Shown: positions 38,420-46,914, numbered from the stretch's first letter. The stretch: 64,000 nt of DNA from Cognatiluteimonas profundi (GCF_009792795.1 NZ_VKHQ01000001.1:1-64000); one strand, 5' to 3'. The notes: generated from the letters alone by a model not told the origin. Numbers and translations: made by a program.

Positions 38420-40261
38420 TCATATTTCGCGAACGACCCGGAAGCCGATGCGTGCATTCGTGGCTTCGGCATCCAGCGGCGCACGCCACGCGGACCGTGT
38501 CTGTGCCGGTGAACTGGCCCAACTCCCGCCACGGACGACTCCCATCCGGCATCCGGGGTTCAACCAGCCTGCCCCATCGTCCGGTGCACGCCGATAGCTG
38601 TCATGCCAGCAGTCAGCGACCCATTCGCTGACATTGCCGGCAAGGTCGTGAAGATCGTATGCATTCGCTCCGAAATGGCCGACCGGCGCGGGGCCCCAGA
38701 AGCCATCGCCATAACCGGCGTATGCATTGCTCCAGCGCCGACCGCCCGGGGACGTGTCCTTTGCGCCAGCAATGTTGTCCGTGCCCGGCGACGGCGATCC
38801 ATTGCCCCAGGGATAGCGTCCGCTGCTGCCTGCGCGCAGGGCGTATTCGAATTCCGCCTCGCTGGGCAGGCGGTAGCGCTGGCTGCTCTGGGCCGCAAGC
38901 CATTCGACGTAGGCCTGCGCGTCGCGTGCACTGACGAACACCACCGGCAGCGAGCCGTCCGCACGGCTGCCGTCATACGCTGACTGCCAGTCCACGCCGC
39001 CGCGGCGGACGAAATTGCCGCTGCGCTCGTCGTACACCATCGCCTGCCCGCGTCGCGTCGCGGTGGTCCGATAACCACTGGAGCGGATGAAGTCGCGAAA
39101 CTGATCCACGGTGACTTCCGTCCGCGACATGGCGAAGCCCCGCGCGAAACGCACGTAATGCGCCGGCTTCTCGACGTCGCCGGCTTCATCGTCCTCATCC
39201 GCTGCCCCCATGCGGAATCCACCGTGCGGCACCACCACCATCTCGGGGCTGCGCGCGCCCAGCTTCAGCCCATCGGTGAAATGCTGGCCCGCGCGAAACT
39301 GCCCGTAGTGCGTCACCTGGTCGATGCGCTGTCGCAACTCGGCAACCGCCCCGTCGGCGGGGTCGGCGATGCGCAGCATCTGCGTCAGCTTGCCGCGCGC
39401 CAGCGCAATACCCTTGGGCTGCAGCAATGCCTGCATGCCTTCGTCATGAAGCTGGTCGACGCGGACGCTGCGGATGACGGCGATGCGCGCGCGGGCGTCG
39501 GCGATCGTGCCCGCATCGTGGCGAACCGCGGATGCGACAGCGAGCCAGCGCGAGGCCGACGCGAAGTCTTCCTTGCGGGCAGCGTCCTCAGCCCTGCGGA
39601 TCAACCCGCTTTCGACCGCAGCCAGGCCCTGGCTTGCGCGCGACTGGCCAGGCTGCAGGCGCAGGGCGGCACGCAGCTTCGTCAGTGCGCCCTTGCCGGA
39701 CTCACCGAGCCGGCCAGCCCGCAGGTCTTCTTCGGCCTGCCGGTTGAGTTCCCACAATTGATCCGCCGTGTCGACGCGATGCAGGTAGTCGCGCACCGCG
39801 TCATCCTCCGGGGCCGCAGTCCTGGCCACCGCCGCGACCCGATGCGCGCTTCGCAGGGCTTCGATATCGTCGCCGGACGTCGCCAGGAAACCGTCGCCGC
39901 TGGCAAGCAGGACATCGAGCGCATGCCGCAGGCCGTTTCGCGCAATGACGTCGCCGGGCTCCTGCCTGACCAGGGCCATGTACAGGGGGATCGCCGCATC
40001 GCCATCGTCGTACAAGTGTCCGGCGGCAAGCGCGGCGGCGGCTTTCGCCAGTGCGACCTTTCGGCCCCCGGCCGGCAATTCCACGGCGGGCGCCTGCCAT
40101 GTGAGCGACTCGGCGATACGGTCGTCGCCCTGGACCGTGACAGTGCCGGTACGGTCGGTTGCGGTGCCCGATTTCGAAGGTGTCCCGGCGTCGCGCGAAC
40201 AGCCCCCCAGCAACGCCATGCCCAGGACGGTCGCCGCCAGGATGCCGCGCAATGCAACCAT
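38420..40261 (-). CDS. Lipoprotein with TPR-like region and FGE-sulfatase domain
   Basis: About 613 residues. The start at MVALRG gives a signal ending LLGGCS, a lipobox. Residues 30-340 are helical and Ala/Arg-rich, like degenerate TPRs. The C-terminal ~260 residues are a formylglycine-generating-enzyme-like domain: VVPHGGFRMGA, SRTEVTVDQFRDF, YRLPSEAEFEYALR, NAYDLHDLAGNVSEWVAD, VVRGGSW. The two copper-binding Cys of true FGE are not obvious, so it is probably a C-type-lectin-like binding or structural protein. It shares a divergent region with rnd. Confidence 0.82.
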   Translation of the reverse strand: MVALRGILAATVLGMALLGGCSRDAGTPSKSGTATDRTGTVTVQGDDRIAESLTWQAPAVELPAGGRKVALAKAAAALAAGHLYDDGDAAIPLYMALVRQEPGDVIARNGLRHALDVLLASGDGFLATSGDDIEALRSAHRVAAVARTAAPEDDAVRDYLHRVDTADQLWELNRQAEEDLRAGRLGESGKGALTKLRAALRLQPGQSRASQGLAAVESGLIRRAEDAARKEDFASASRWLAVASAVRHDAGTIADARARIAVIRSVRVDQLHDEGMQALLQPKGIALARGKLTQMLRIADPADGAVAELRQRIDQVTHYGQFRAGQHFTDGLKLGARSPEMVVVPHGGFRMGAADEDDEAGDVEKPAHYVRFARGFAMSRTEVTVDQFRDFIRSSGYRTTATRRGQAMVYDERSGNFVRRGGVDWQSAYDGSRADGSLPVVFVSARDAQAYVEWLAAQSSQRYRLPSEAEFEYALRAGSSGRYPWGNGSPSPGTDNIAGAKDTSPGGRRWSNAYAGYGDGFWGPAPVGHFGANAYDLHDLAGNVSEWVADCWHDSYRRAPDDGAGWLNPGCRMGVVRGGSWASSPAQTRSAWRAPLDAEATNARIGFRVVREI

Positions 40262-40418
40262 GAACGGAACGCGCAAGGACACTCTCCATCCCTCGATCGA
40301 GGGCAGCCAGCGCCAACTTAGGCCATTGTCGCCGCCTGCGGCAACCCGCACATGCGGTGTTGGACAATCCGCGTGCGCCCGTTAGGCTCTTGAGCCGCAA
40401 CCCAGGAAACCCCTCACC

Positions 40419-41537
40419 GTGGAGTGGATCACCGACCCCGCCCAGCTCCAGTCGCAGCTCGCGACCGCATCGTCGCGGGTGGGACTGGACACCGAATTCA
40501 TCCGGGAGCGCACCTGGTGGCCGCAGCTGGCGCTCGTGCAGGTGGCGATCGAGCACGAAGAGGTGTCCGCGCCGCGGATCCTGCTGGTCGATCCGCTGCT
40601 CCCCGGCATGTGCGACGCGCTGCGCGACATGCTGGTCGACGCCTCGCTGACGAAGGTGATGCATAGCGCCAGCGAAGACCTGGTCGCGCTGAAGCACGCG
40701 TGTGGCGTGGTGCCCGCGCCGCTGTTCGACACGCAGATCGCCGCCGCGCTGGCCGGCGTCGGCGCCGGTGTCGGTTACCAGCGCCTGGTGCAGGAGACAC
40801 TCGGCATCGCACTGGAAAAGGGTGAGACGCGATCGGACTGGTTGCGTCGTCCCCTGTCGCCATCGCAACTGCAGTACGCAGCCGATGACGTCCGCCACCT
40901 GTTCCTGCTGCACGATGACCTGGCCACGCGGCTCGATGACCTGGGACGTCAAGACTGGCTGCACGAAGACTGCCTCAGGCTCGTCGGCAACGCGCAACGC
41001 GATGATCTCGAGCTCTGGCCGCACCTTGGCCTGCGCTCGGCGCAATACCTCGACGCCGACGCGCAGGTACGCCTGTTGCGCCTGCTGCGCTGGCGCGACG
41101 CCTACGCGCGCGACAACGACCGCCCACGCACCTGGATCCTGGAGAGCGAATTCGCCGCGTTGCTGGCGCGCGCGCCGCCGGGCGACCTGCCAGCCCTGCA
41201 ATCGCAGCTCGATGCGCAGCCCAAGGCGCCACGCAAGTTGGCATCCGCCATCTGGGCCGCACTGCACACCCCGTTGGCGGATGAATCCGACGCGCCTGCG
41301 ATCAGCAGCGACGAGCCCGACAAGAATGCGTTGCGCAAGCTGCAGCAGGCTGTCGCGGCGCGCAGCGCCGAGCTTGGCCTTCCCGATGGCGTGCTGGCCT
41401 CGCGCCGGTGGCTGGAACCGCTGCTGGGCGGCAAGGACTGGCCGGGGCCGCTGTCCGGCTGGCGACGCGGCCAACTGGAGCCGTCGCTTGCGCCACTCCT
41501 GCGCCCGACTGGCGGCGGCAGCGACCCGTCCGTATAA
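40419..41537 (+). CDS. rnd: Ribonuclease D
   Basis: A 372-residue 3'-5' exoribonuclease for tRNA and stable RNA maturation. DEDD motifs: GLDTEFIRE, HSASEDLVAL, and YAADDVRHLF; an HRDC domain follows. GTG start preceded by AGGAAA. It lies just upstream of tRNA-Ala, whose promoter overlaps the rnd stop codon. Confidence 0.94.
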   Translation: MEWITDPAQLQSQLATASSRVGLDTEFIRERTWWPQLALVQVAIEHEEVSAPRILLVDPLLPGMCDALRDMLVDASLTKVMHSASEDLVALKHACGVVPAPLFDTQIAAALAGVGAGVGYQRLVQETLGIALEKGETRSDWLRRPLSPSQLQYAADDVRHLFLLHDDLATRLDDLGRQDWLHEDCLRLVGNAQRDDLELWPHLGLRSAQYLDADAQVRLLRLLRWRDAYARDNDRPRTWILESEFAALLARAPPGDLPALQSQLDAQPKAPRKLASAIWAALHTPLADESDAPAISSDEPDKNALRKLQQAVAARSAELGLPDGVLASRRWLEPLLGGKDWPGPLSGWRRGQLEPSLAPLLRPTGGGSDPSV

Positions 41538-41538
41538 T
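41533..41538 (+). promoter_or_regulatory. -10 element of tRNA-Ala promoter
   Basis: Perfect TATAAT overlapping the rnd stop, 12 bases before the tRNA. No clear -35 was found. Confidence 0.5.
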
Positions 41539-41549
41539 TCGCCGCTCGT

Positions 41550-41625
41550 GGGGCGGTAGCTCAGCTGGGAGAGCGTCGCGTTCGCATCGCGAAGGTCAGG
41601 GGTTCGATCCCCCTCCGCTCCACCA
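41550..41625 (+). tRNA. tRNA-Ala (CGC anticodon)
   Basis: A 76-base cloverleaf with encoded CCA. The acceptor stem GGGGCGG/CCGCTCC contains the G3-U70 pair that identifies alanine tRNA. Anticodon loop TTCGCAT gives CGC. Confidence 0.98.
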
Positions 41626-41657
41626 CTCGCCACCGACAAGGTCGCGAGCCCCGCAAG

Positions 41658-41680
41658 CCCGGCCGCAATGCCGGGTTTTT
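41658..41680 (+). terminator. Terminator of tRNA-Ala
   Basis: CCCGGC, CGCAAT, GCCGGG, then TTTTT. Classic intrinsic terminator 33 bases after the tRNA. The remaining ~110 bases to the next regulatory site show nothing I can name. Confidence 0.85.
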
Positions 41681-41789
41681 AGTTTCCGGCGCCTGGCATC
41701 GAAGACCGCGCGGGATTCCGGCACCCGACGAATCGCGCAGGCGCCAACGCAGCGCCTGCCATGGACAGCTTCGGCCAATGCCTCCCGGG

Positions 41790-41803
41790 TTGACGCTGGT
41801 CAA
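41790..41803 (+). promoter_or_regulatory. FNR/Anr-type box upstream of first Usp
   Basis: TTGACGCTGGTCAA, perfect half-site symmetry TTGAC/GTCAA, centred about 75 bases before the universal stress protein start. A weak -10-like CATTGT lies where a site at about -42 would need it. First of five such boxes in 4.6 kb. Confidence 0.65.
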
Positions 41804-41871
41804 TTGCAACAGGGTCCCTTCTGAATCATTGTTGCAGGGCAGACCAGCGTGCATCCTTCGAGGAGAGCCCC

Positions 41872-42294
41872 ATGCGAATCCTTCTGGCGGTTGATGGCAG
41901 CCAATCCGGCAACCGGGCCGCGCGATATGTCGCCAAGCTCTCGTCGGCCCTTGCCGAGAAGCCGCACGTCACCCTGATCAACGTCGACGAGCCGCTGATG
42001 CGATCGGTCTCGGTGGAACTCGGTGTGCAGGGCACGGCCCGCTACCATGCCGAAAACGCCAACTACGCGGTTAAAACCGCGCGTTCGGTGCTCAGGAAGG
42101 CCGACGTCGACTTCGAGGAACAAATGCTGGTGGGCAACCCGGCCGACACCATCATCAAGGTGGCCAAGTCGTCCCGAAGCCAGCTGATCGTGATGGGCTC
42201 ACATGGACGCAATGTGCTCCAGAGCGTCTTCCTGGGTTCGGTGACCATCAAGGTACTGGCGCATTCGACCATCCCGGTGACCATCATCCGCTAG
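41872..42294 (+). CDS. Universal stress protein (UspA family)
   Basis: A 140-residue single-domain Usp. The N-terminus MRILLAVDGSQSGNRAARY and the nucleotide-binding motif GSHGRNVLQSVFLGSVT (G-2x-G-9x-G-S pattern) indicate an ATP-binding member. Such proteins help survival under starvation or low oxygen. GAGGAGAG precedes the start. An FNR-type box lies 75 bases upstream. It opens the stress gene cluster. Confidence 0.92.
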   Translation: MRILLAVDGSQSGNRAARYVAKLSSALAEKPHVTLINVDEPLMRSVSVELGVQGTARYHAENANYAVKTARSVLRKADVDFEEQMLVGNPADTIIKVAKSSRSQLIVMGSHGRNVLQSVFLGSVTIKVLAHSTIPVTIIR

Positions 42295-42330
42295 CGGAAC
42301 CCGCGCGGCCCGGCGGTGGACGCAAACGGG

Positions 42331-42885
42331 TCAAAGCAGCAGTTCGTGGATCAGCTGGGACGCGTCATCCGGGTCCACGTGGTGCAGGAAGCCCAGGTCG
42401 CCTGCGAGTTCCGTCATCCTGACGTTCTCCGCCGAGTCGACCGAGTACATCCGATGGATTCCCCGTGCGCGCGCGACCTCGATGAGATGCTTCATCAGCA
42501 GCGTCCCCAGCCCCTTGCCTTGCCAGTCGTCGCTGACCGTCACCGCGCATTCGCAGACGTCGCCGGCGGTGTTGGCGCTGTAGCGCCCCACGCCGACGAT
42601 CCGCTCGCGCGAGTCCTCGTGCGTGACGGCCGCAAAGGCAACGTCGTGGACGTTGTCGACATCGGTCAATTGATCGAGCAGGCGGTCGCTGGGGCGGCAT
42701 ACCTGCCCGAGGAACCGGAAATGCCGCGATTGCGGCGACAGGCCTTCGATGAATGCACGCTCCTCTTCCCGATCCTGCGAGCCCATGGGCCGGATGACGA
42801 CGTGGCTTCGGTCACGCAGCGTTTCCGACCAGCGTGGATAGTCGGGGGCGTGCGTGGTGTTCAATCCGGATGCCGTGATGTTCAT
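42331..42885 (-). CDS. GNAT acetyltransferase, Pat-like
   Basis: A 184-residue acetyltransferase. IRPMGSQDREEERAFIEGLS and RHFRFLG at the N-terminus and the acetyl-CoA loop WQGKGLGTLLMKHLIE resemble the GNAT domain of protein lysine acetyltransferases (PatZ/Pka), here standing alone without the acyl-CoA synthetase-like part. A shared FNR-type box (42939-42952) separates it from the divergent tandem Usp gene. Protein acetylation as its role is inferred from the family. Confidence 0.82.
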   Translation of the reverse strand: MNITASGLNTTHAPDYPRWSETLRDRSHVVIRPMGSQDREEERAFIEGLSPQSRHFRFLGQVCRPSDRLLDQLTDVDNVHDVAFAAVTHEDSRERIVGVGRYSANTAGDVCECAVTVSDDWQGKGLGTLLMKHLIEVARARGIHRMYSVDSAENVRMTELAGDLGFLHHVDPDDASQLIHELLL

Positions 42886-42938
42886 GGCTGGCCTGCGATG
42901 GGTGGGCACCCAGCGTAGGCAGCAGCGGATCGAACGGC

Positions 42939-42952
42939 TTGACGTGGATCAA
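42939..42952. promoter_or_regulatory. FNR/Anr-type box in divergent GNAT/Usp region
   Basis: TTGACGTGGATCAA. The centre is about 60 bases from both the GNAT start (minus) and the tandem Usp start (plus), so one dimer could serve both promoters. The -10 candidates on either side are weak. Confidence 0.65.
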
Positions 42953-43005
42953 CAACCTGGAGCAGCTGGCATGTTCATCTTTGCGATGACGAATCCAAGG
43001 TGCCG

Positions 43006-43836
43006 ATGATGTTCAAGGACATCCTGCTTCCCATGCTGGAGGGCGACATCCCGGAATCCGCGCTGCACCACGCCCGCGTCCTGGCCGAAGGCTGTGGCGG
43101 GCGAGTCACCGCGCTGGTGGCGGTGAGCGCCTACCTTCCGGCTTCCGCGGACTGGGTGCGCCGTCCGCTGGCCACCTACGAAACCCTGCACCAGGCAGCG
43201 ACGTCGGCCCTCGCCGAACAGGTGCGCAATGTCGAAGCCCGGCTGGCACGGGAAACCGTCCAGCACGAGGTCCGCGGATCCCAGGCCTTCTGGTCGACAC
43301 CAGCCGAGATCCTTGCCGCACAGGCGCACATCGCTGACCTGATCGTGCTCGAAGCCCGTCGCCCGCTGGACGAGCCGGGGCGACACTTGTTCGCCGGGGC
43401 GCTGATCGGCTCCGGGCGACCGGTGCTGCTGGTCCCCGCGAGCGATACGCCGCATGCGCTTGGTCGCGTGCTGGTCGCCTGGAAGCCGTCGCGCGAAGCC
43501 GCGCGCGCATTGCACGATGCCATGCCGCTGCTGCAGGCGGCTGCACGCGTTGACGTGCTGATCGTCGATCGCAAGGGTTCGGCCCCCGCCGACGGCGACT
43601 CCGACGCGATGCTCATCGAGCACCTGCGCCGTCGCGCCATCGAGGCAACGCTGGTCCATCAGCCCTGCACGGGCGCATCGACCGGCGAAACGATCGCGGC
43701 GTATGCAGCGCAGATGCACGCCGACCTGATCGTGTCAGGTGGTTATGGCCGATCGCGCGCGCTCGAGCAGGTCTTCGGGGGAGTGACCCGGTTCCTGCTC
43801 GAACACGCGACGATACCGGTGTTGTTCTCGCACTGA
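43006..43836 (+). CDS. Tandem-domain universal stress protein
   Basis: A 276-residue protein with two Usp folds: residues 1-145 (FKDILLPMLEGD ... RPVLLVPAS) and 150-276 (GRVLVAWKPSREAARAL ... RFLLEHATIPVLFSH). The second half keeps a G-rich loop (SGGYGRSRALEQVFGGVT) that may bind nucleotide; the first does not. Two ATGs in a row begin the gene; a GTG six bases earlier (43000) is also possible. Controlled, I infer, from the shared FNR-type box upstream. Confidence 0.88.
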   Translation: MMFKDILLPMLEGDIPESALHHARVLAEGCGGRVTALVAVSAYLPASADWVRRPLATYETLHQAATSALAEQVRNVEARLARETVQHEVRGSQAFWSTPAEILAAQAHIADLIVLEARRPLDEPGRHLFAGALIGSGRPVLLVPASDTPHALGRVLVAWKPSREAARALHDAMPLLQAAARVDVLIVDRKGSAPADGDSDAMLIEHLRRRAIEATLVHQPCTGASTGETIAAYAAQMHADLIVSGGYGRSRALEQVFGGVTRFLLEHATIPVLFSH

Positions 43837-43865
43837 TCCAGCGATCCGGATGCGTTCGCGACGCA

Positions 43866-44516
43866 TCATGCAATCAGGATATGGTCCTCGACGGCGCTGA
43901 CGCCGGGCGTCGACCACACCGCCCGCTCCACGGCCTGCCGTTCGTCCCAGTTGTCCACCTCGCCGTCGATCTTGACGGTGCCGTTGGGGCGGACGTCGAC
44001 ATGGATGCGGTTGGCTTCGACTTCGGCATGGCGTTTCAGCGCACCGACGATCCGCTCCTTCACGTCGGCGGGCTGCACCGTCTGGACCAGCTTGATGTCG
44101 TTGCTGATTCCCTTGACGCCGGACAGCTTGCGGATGCCCGCCTCCGCCGCGAGGCGCTGGAATTGCCAGTTGACCTGGCCGCTGAGCGTGACCCAGCCCT
44201 GCTGCACCTTCACCTTGATCGCATCGCGCGGGATCGTCGTGCTCCACGCAAGCATGTTGAGCGCGCGTTGCGCGATTTCGTCGTCGTTGATCTTCTCCGA
44301 CGTCGGGAACCGCACCTCGATCTTCTCGGCGATGGCCTTGACACCCTTGACACGCCAGGCGGCCCTCTCCGCGGCCAGCTTCTGGGTGTAGCTCGGGACG
44401 TGCCCGCTCAGGGTGATCACGCCATTCTCGGCGGTGACGCCGATATCCGACGAATCCACGCTCGGCTCGAAGTCGAGCTCATCAATCACATGCTGGCGCA
44501 ATTGCTTGTCGTTCAT
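43866..44516 (-). CDS. Triple BON-domain protein
   Basis: A 216-residue protein with three BON repeats (about residues 1-70, 75-145, 150-216), each with a GVITLSGHV-like, GWVTLSGQV-like or GTVKIDGEV-like core. There is no signal peptide, so it may be cytoplasmic, unlike OsmY. BON proteins bind lipids or envelope components under stress. An FNR-type box is 62 bases upstream with a CAGAAT -10 at the expected distance. Confidence 0.88.
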   Translation of the reverse strand: MNDKQLRQHVIDELDFEPSVDSSDIGVTAENGVITLSGHVPSYTQKLAAERAAWRVKGVKAIAEKIEVRFPTSEKINDDEIAQRALNMLAWSTTIPRDAIKVKVQQGWVTLSGQVNWQFQRLAAEAGIRKLSGVKGISNDIKLVQTVQPADVKERIVGALKRHAEVEANRIHVDVRPNGTVKIDGEVDNWDERQAVERAVWSTPGVSAVEDHILIA

Positions 44517-44550
44517 GGGGGTGCTTCCTTGTTGGCTGGGGGAAGCCACG

Positions 44551-44591
44551 ATTCTGGTGCGGGCGCGGTGTCGCACGTTGATGTACGTCAA
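44551..44591 (-). promoter_or_regulatory. FNR/Anr-type box and -10 upstream of BON gene
   Basis: Box TTGATGTACGTCAA at 44578-44591 (reads the same half-sites on both strands). On the minus strand CAGAAT at 44551-44556 fits a -10, which would place the box centre near -41, the class II activator position. Confidence 0.7.
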
Positions 44592-44642
44592 CAAACACCG
44601 GTCTGTCGAGGCCGCGCACCGCGCGCCCCGATGCATGTCATT

Positions 44643-45710
44643 TCATTCCGGTTCCTTCGCGCCGGTCCCTTCCGACGACTGGTCTGCCTGCATCAACGGA
44701 AGATCCTCGCGCTTGCTGCCGGCTTGCGTCGGATCGTCGGTGACGACCAGCGTCGTGCCCGGGACCAGCAAGTCATAGACGTTCCTGGCGAAGGACGGCG
44801 GTATGGACAACTGCCCGGCGGCGACTGCCTGTCGCAGCGTGTTCCCTGCCGGCTCCGCGCCCTGGTCGAGCGGCACCCGCATCCAGCGCAGCGACGGGCG
44901 CCCCGGCACGAGTCGGCTCATGCCATCGTCAGTGCCGCCCAGCAGCACATACACCTGCGTTCCCGGCAACGCACCGGGATCCAGTTCCACCGGGGCACGG
45001 CCAATTTCCACGGCGTTGCGCATGACGACGATGTCCCGGTCGTGCGTGCTCAGCACGATGGTCACCGGCCCGCTGCTGGCGCGTTCCGGCGCCCAGGTAA
45101 ACGTGTCGCCCGCAAGCGGCGGCTCCTCCACGCGCGGCGAGCCGGTGCGCGGATCCACCGGCGCGAACAGTCCCGGATAAGCCACGCCCGGACCGCCAAG
45201 GCTTTCATCGGCAACCACGACGGTCATGCCCTGGCTGGTCAGGCGGAACAGTTTCTCCGCGAACGCATACGGCAGGCGGATGCATCCGTGCGATGCCGGA
45301 TAGCCCGGCACATTCCCGGCATGCAGGGCCACGCCGTCCCAGCTCAGGCGCTGCATGAAGGGCATCGGCGCGTTGTCGTAACGGTTGGAGAAATGCTCCC
45401 GATGCTTCTGCAGGATGCTGTAGACGCCAGCCGGCGTATCGAAGCCGGGGCGGCCGGTGCTGACGTTGGCGACGGCGATGCGAACACCATTGCGGTAGAC
45501 GTACGCAAGCTGGGCCGGCAAGCTGACCACGATGACGACCGGCCCGTTCGGGGCGAGTTCCGGCATCCACACGTAGCCGGCGTCGGCCAGCCGTTCGGCC
45601 AATGGCGCTGCCGGCATCGCCGACGGCGGTGCGGGCCACATCGACACCATCACCAGCAGCACCAGCGCCGCGGCCCTGCGCAGCGGCGGGCACCGTGTGT
45701 TTGTGGTCAT
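44643..45710 (-). CDS. L,D-transpeptidase (YkuD), exported
   Basis: A 355-residue protein with a signal peptide (LRRAAALVLLVMVSMWPAPP) and a YkuD domain. The catalytic motif HAGNVPGYPASHGCIRLP contains the active Cys, His and Arg. It builds 3-3 peptide cross-links or anchors proteins in murein. A ~150-residue C-terminal region follows, perhaps a second wall-binding domain. It starts 37 bases after the flavodoxin stop and is probably co-transcribed with it. Alternative start at MDEQVAM (45728). Confidence 0.88.
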   Translation of the reverse strand: MTTNTRCPPLRRAAALVLLVMVSMWPAPPSAMPAAPLAERLADAGYVWMPELAPNGPVVIVVSLPAQLAYVYRNGVRIAVANVSTGRPGFDTPAGVYSILQKHREHFSNRYDNAPMPFMQRLSWDGVALHAGNVPGYPASHGCIRLPYAFAEKLFRLTSQGMTVVVADESLGGPGVAYPGLFAPVDPRTGSPRVEEPPLAGDTFTWAPERASSGPVTIVLSTHDRDIVVMRNAVEIGRAPVELDPGALPGTQVYVLLGGTDDGMSRLVPGRPSLRWMRVPLDQGAEPAGNTLRQAVAAGQLSIPPSFARNVYDLLVPGTTLVVTDDPTQAGSKREDLPLMQADQSSEGTGAKEPE

Positions 45711-45747
45711 GGCGACCTGCTCATCCATGGATCGCCATCCTGCTCCA

Positions 45748-46230
45748 TCAATGGACGGTCGACACGCGCTGGGTGAATGAAGACAGGTCCTTGCGATGGC
45801 TGGCCGGCGACAGGTGCTCGGCGTCCACCACCAGCGTCGCTTCCGGCTCCCGCCCGCATAGCAGGCGCAGGTCCGCGAACGCCGTGTCGGCCCCGCGCCC
45901 GCCCTCGGTGCAGAAGAAGGCAACGTGCGGTGCGGTGGATGCGTATCGCTTGGCATAACTACGCACCGGGGAGGCCATGCGCCCGGCCCAGACCGGCCCG
46001 CCGATCAACAACACCTGGTAACGGCCGGGCTCGTGCGTGATGGGCTGTATGGGCGGCTCGCGCCGGGCAACGGCATCGAACAGCGCACGCATGACGCCGA
46101 TCGGTCCATGGCGGGGATGCGGCTCCTCGATCTCCTCGATGTCCGCGCCGATCGCATCGCGGAGTTCGTTGGCGATGGCGCGCGTTTGCCCACCCATGGA
46201 GTAGTACGCGATCAATGTATTCGTGTTCAT
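45748..46230 (-). CDS. Flavodoxin-like protein
   Basis: A 160-residue protein. The N-terminal LIAYYSMGGQTRAIANEL is a flavodoxin FMN phosphate loop, and LLIGGPVWAGRMASPVRSY and FFCTEGGRGAD form the isoalloxazine loops. Similar short flavodoxins act in redox stress. FNR-type box 75 bases upstream. Followed by the L,D-transpeptidase gene. Confidence 0.87.
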   Translation of the reverse strand: MNTNTLIAYYSMGGQTRAIANELRDAIGADIEEIEEPHPRHGPIGVMRALFDAVARREPPIQPITHEPGRYQVLLIGGPVWAGRMASPVRSYAKRYASTAPHVAFFCTEGGRGADTAFADLRLLCGREPEATLVVDAEHLSPASHRKDLSSFTQRVSTVH

Positions 46231-46270
46231 CGTGGGGCCTCCTGGTGCAGCCTTTGTCGACCACGTCGTC

Positions 46271-46312
46271 ATCATCCGACCGCGGCGGTCAAGGCGAGTT
46301 GATGCAGGTCAA
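46271..46312 (-). promoter_or_regulatory. FNR/Anr-type box and -10 upstream of flavodoxin
   Basis: Box TTGATGCAGGTCAA at 46299-46312. On the minus strand GATGAT at 46271-46276 matches four of six -10 bases at the spacing needed for a site near -41. Confidence 0.65.
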
Positions 46313-46365
46313 GGCCCTGGTGCGCACGCGAACCCGGCAGTCGCGCACGGCGGTCGGCGCAAGCG

Positions 46366-46379
46366 TTGACCCTGATCAA
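46366..46379 (+). promoter_or_regulatory. FNR/Anr-type box upstream of Hsp20
   Basis: TTGACCCTGATCAA, centred about 95 bases before the Hsp20 start and 67 bases from the flavodoxin box. A weak GACAGT (46401) lies at the -10 distance. Confidence 0.65.
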
Positions 46380-46467
46380 CATGGCTTCGCGGCAACGCCC
46401 GACAGTGGTGTCCAGTCATCGACGTTGGAAATCCCGCCCAACGCGTTGCAAACCAGGAGAACCACCC

Positions 46468-46914
46468 ATGGCATTGCTTCCCACCACATGGAACCCGCTG
46501 CGCCAGCTGACGCGGTTCGATCCCCTGACCGACCTCGAAGAGGCATTTCGCGGCTTCGGCAGGCAATCCCTGTCGCGCCAGTACCAGGACATGATGGAGA
46601 TGCGCATGGACGTCACCGAGGACGATACGTCCTACTACGTCAACGTCGACATCCCCGGCGTCAACAAGGACAACATCGACGTCGCCGTGCAGGGCAACAC
46701 CGTGACGATCAATGCGCAAGTCGAGCGCGAGAAATCGCGGGAGACGAAAAAAGAGGTCTACAGCGAACGCTTCGCCGGCAAGGCTTATCGGTCGTTCTCA
46801 CTGCCGACCGACGTCGACAGCACCAAGTCCGAAGCCAGCTATGACGGCGGCGTGCTGAAGCTCAAGCTGCGCAAGCTCACGACCGACACATCGCGGCACC
46901 TGTCGATCAACTGA
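46468..46914 (+). CDS. Small heat shock protein (Hsp20)
   Basis: A 148-residue alpha-crystallin-type chaperone that holds unfolding proteins. The alpha-crystallin domain runs from about residue 45 (RMDVTEDDTSYYVNVDIPGV) to 140, with the conserved SYDGGVLKLKL strand near the end. AGGAGA lies 7 bases before the start. Belongs to the FNR-box cluster; no sigma32 or ROSE-like element was recognised. Confidence 0.93.
   Translation: MALLPTTWNPLRQLTRFDPLTDLEEAFRGFGRQSLSRQYQDMMEMRMDVTEDDTSYYVNVDIPGVNKDNIDVAVQGNTVTINAQVEREKSRETKKEVYSERFAGKAYRSFSLPTDVDSTKSEASYDGGVLKLKLRKLTTDTSRHLSIN

Noticed and set aside
43881..45776. A ~631-codon plus-strand frame across BON and transpeptidase genes
   Set aside because: It spans two well-supported minus-strand genes and their promoter; product is not protein-like.
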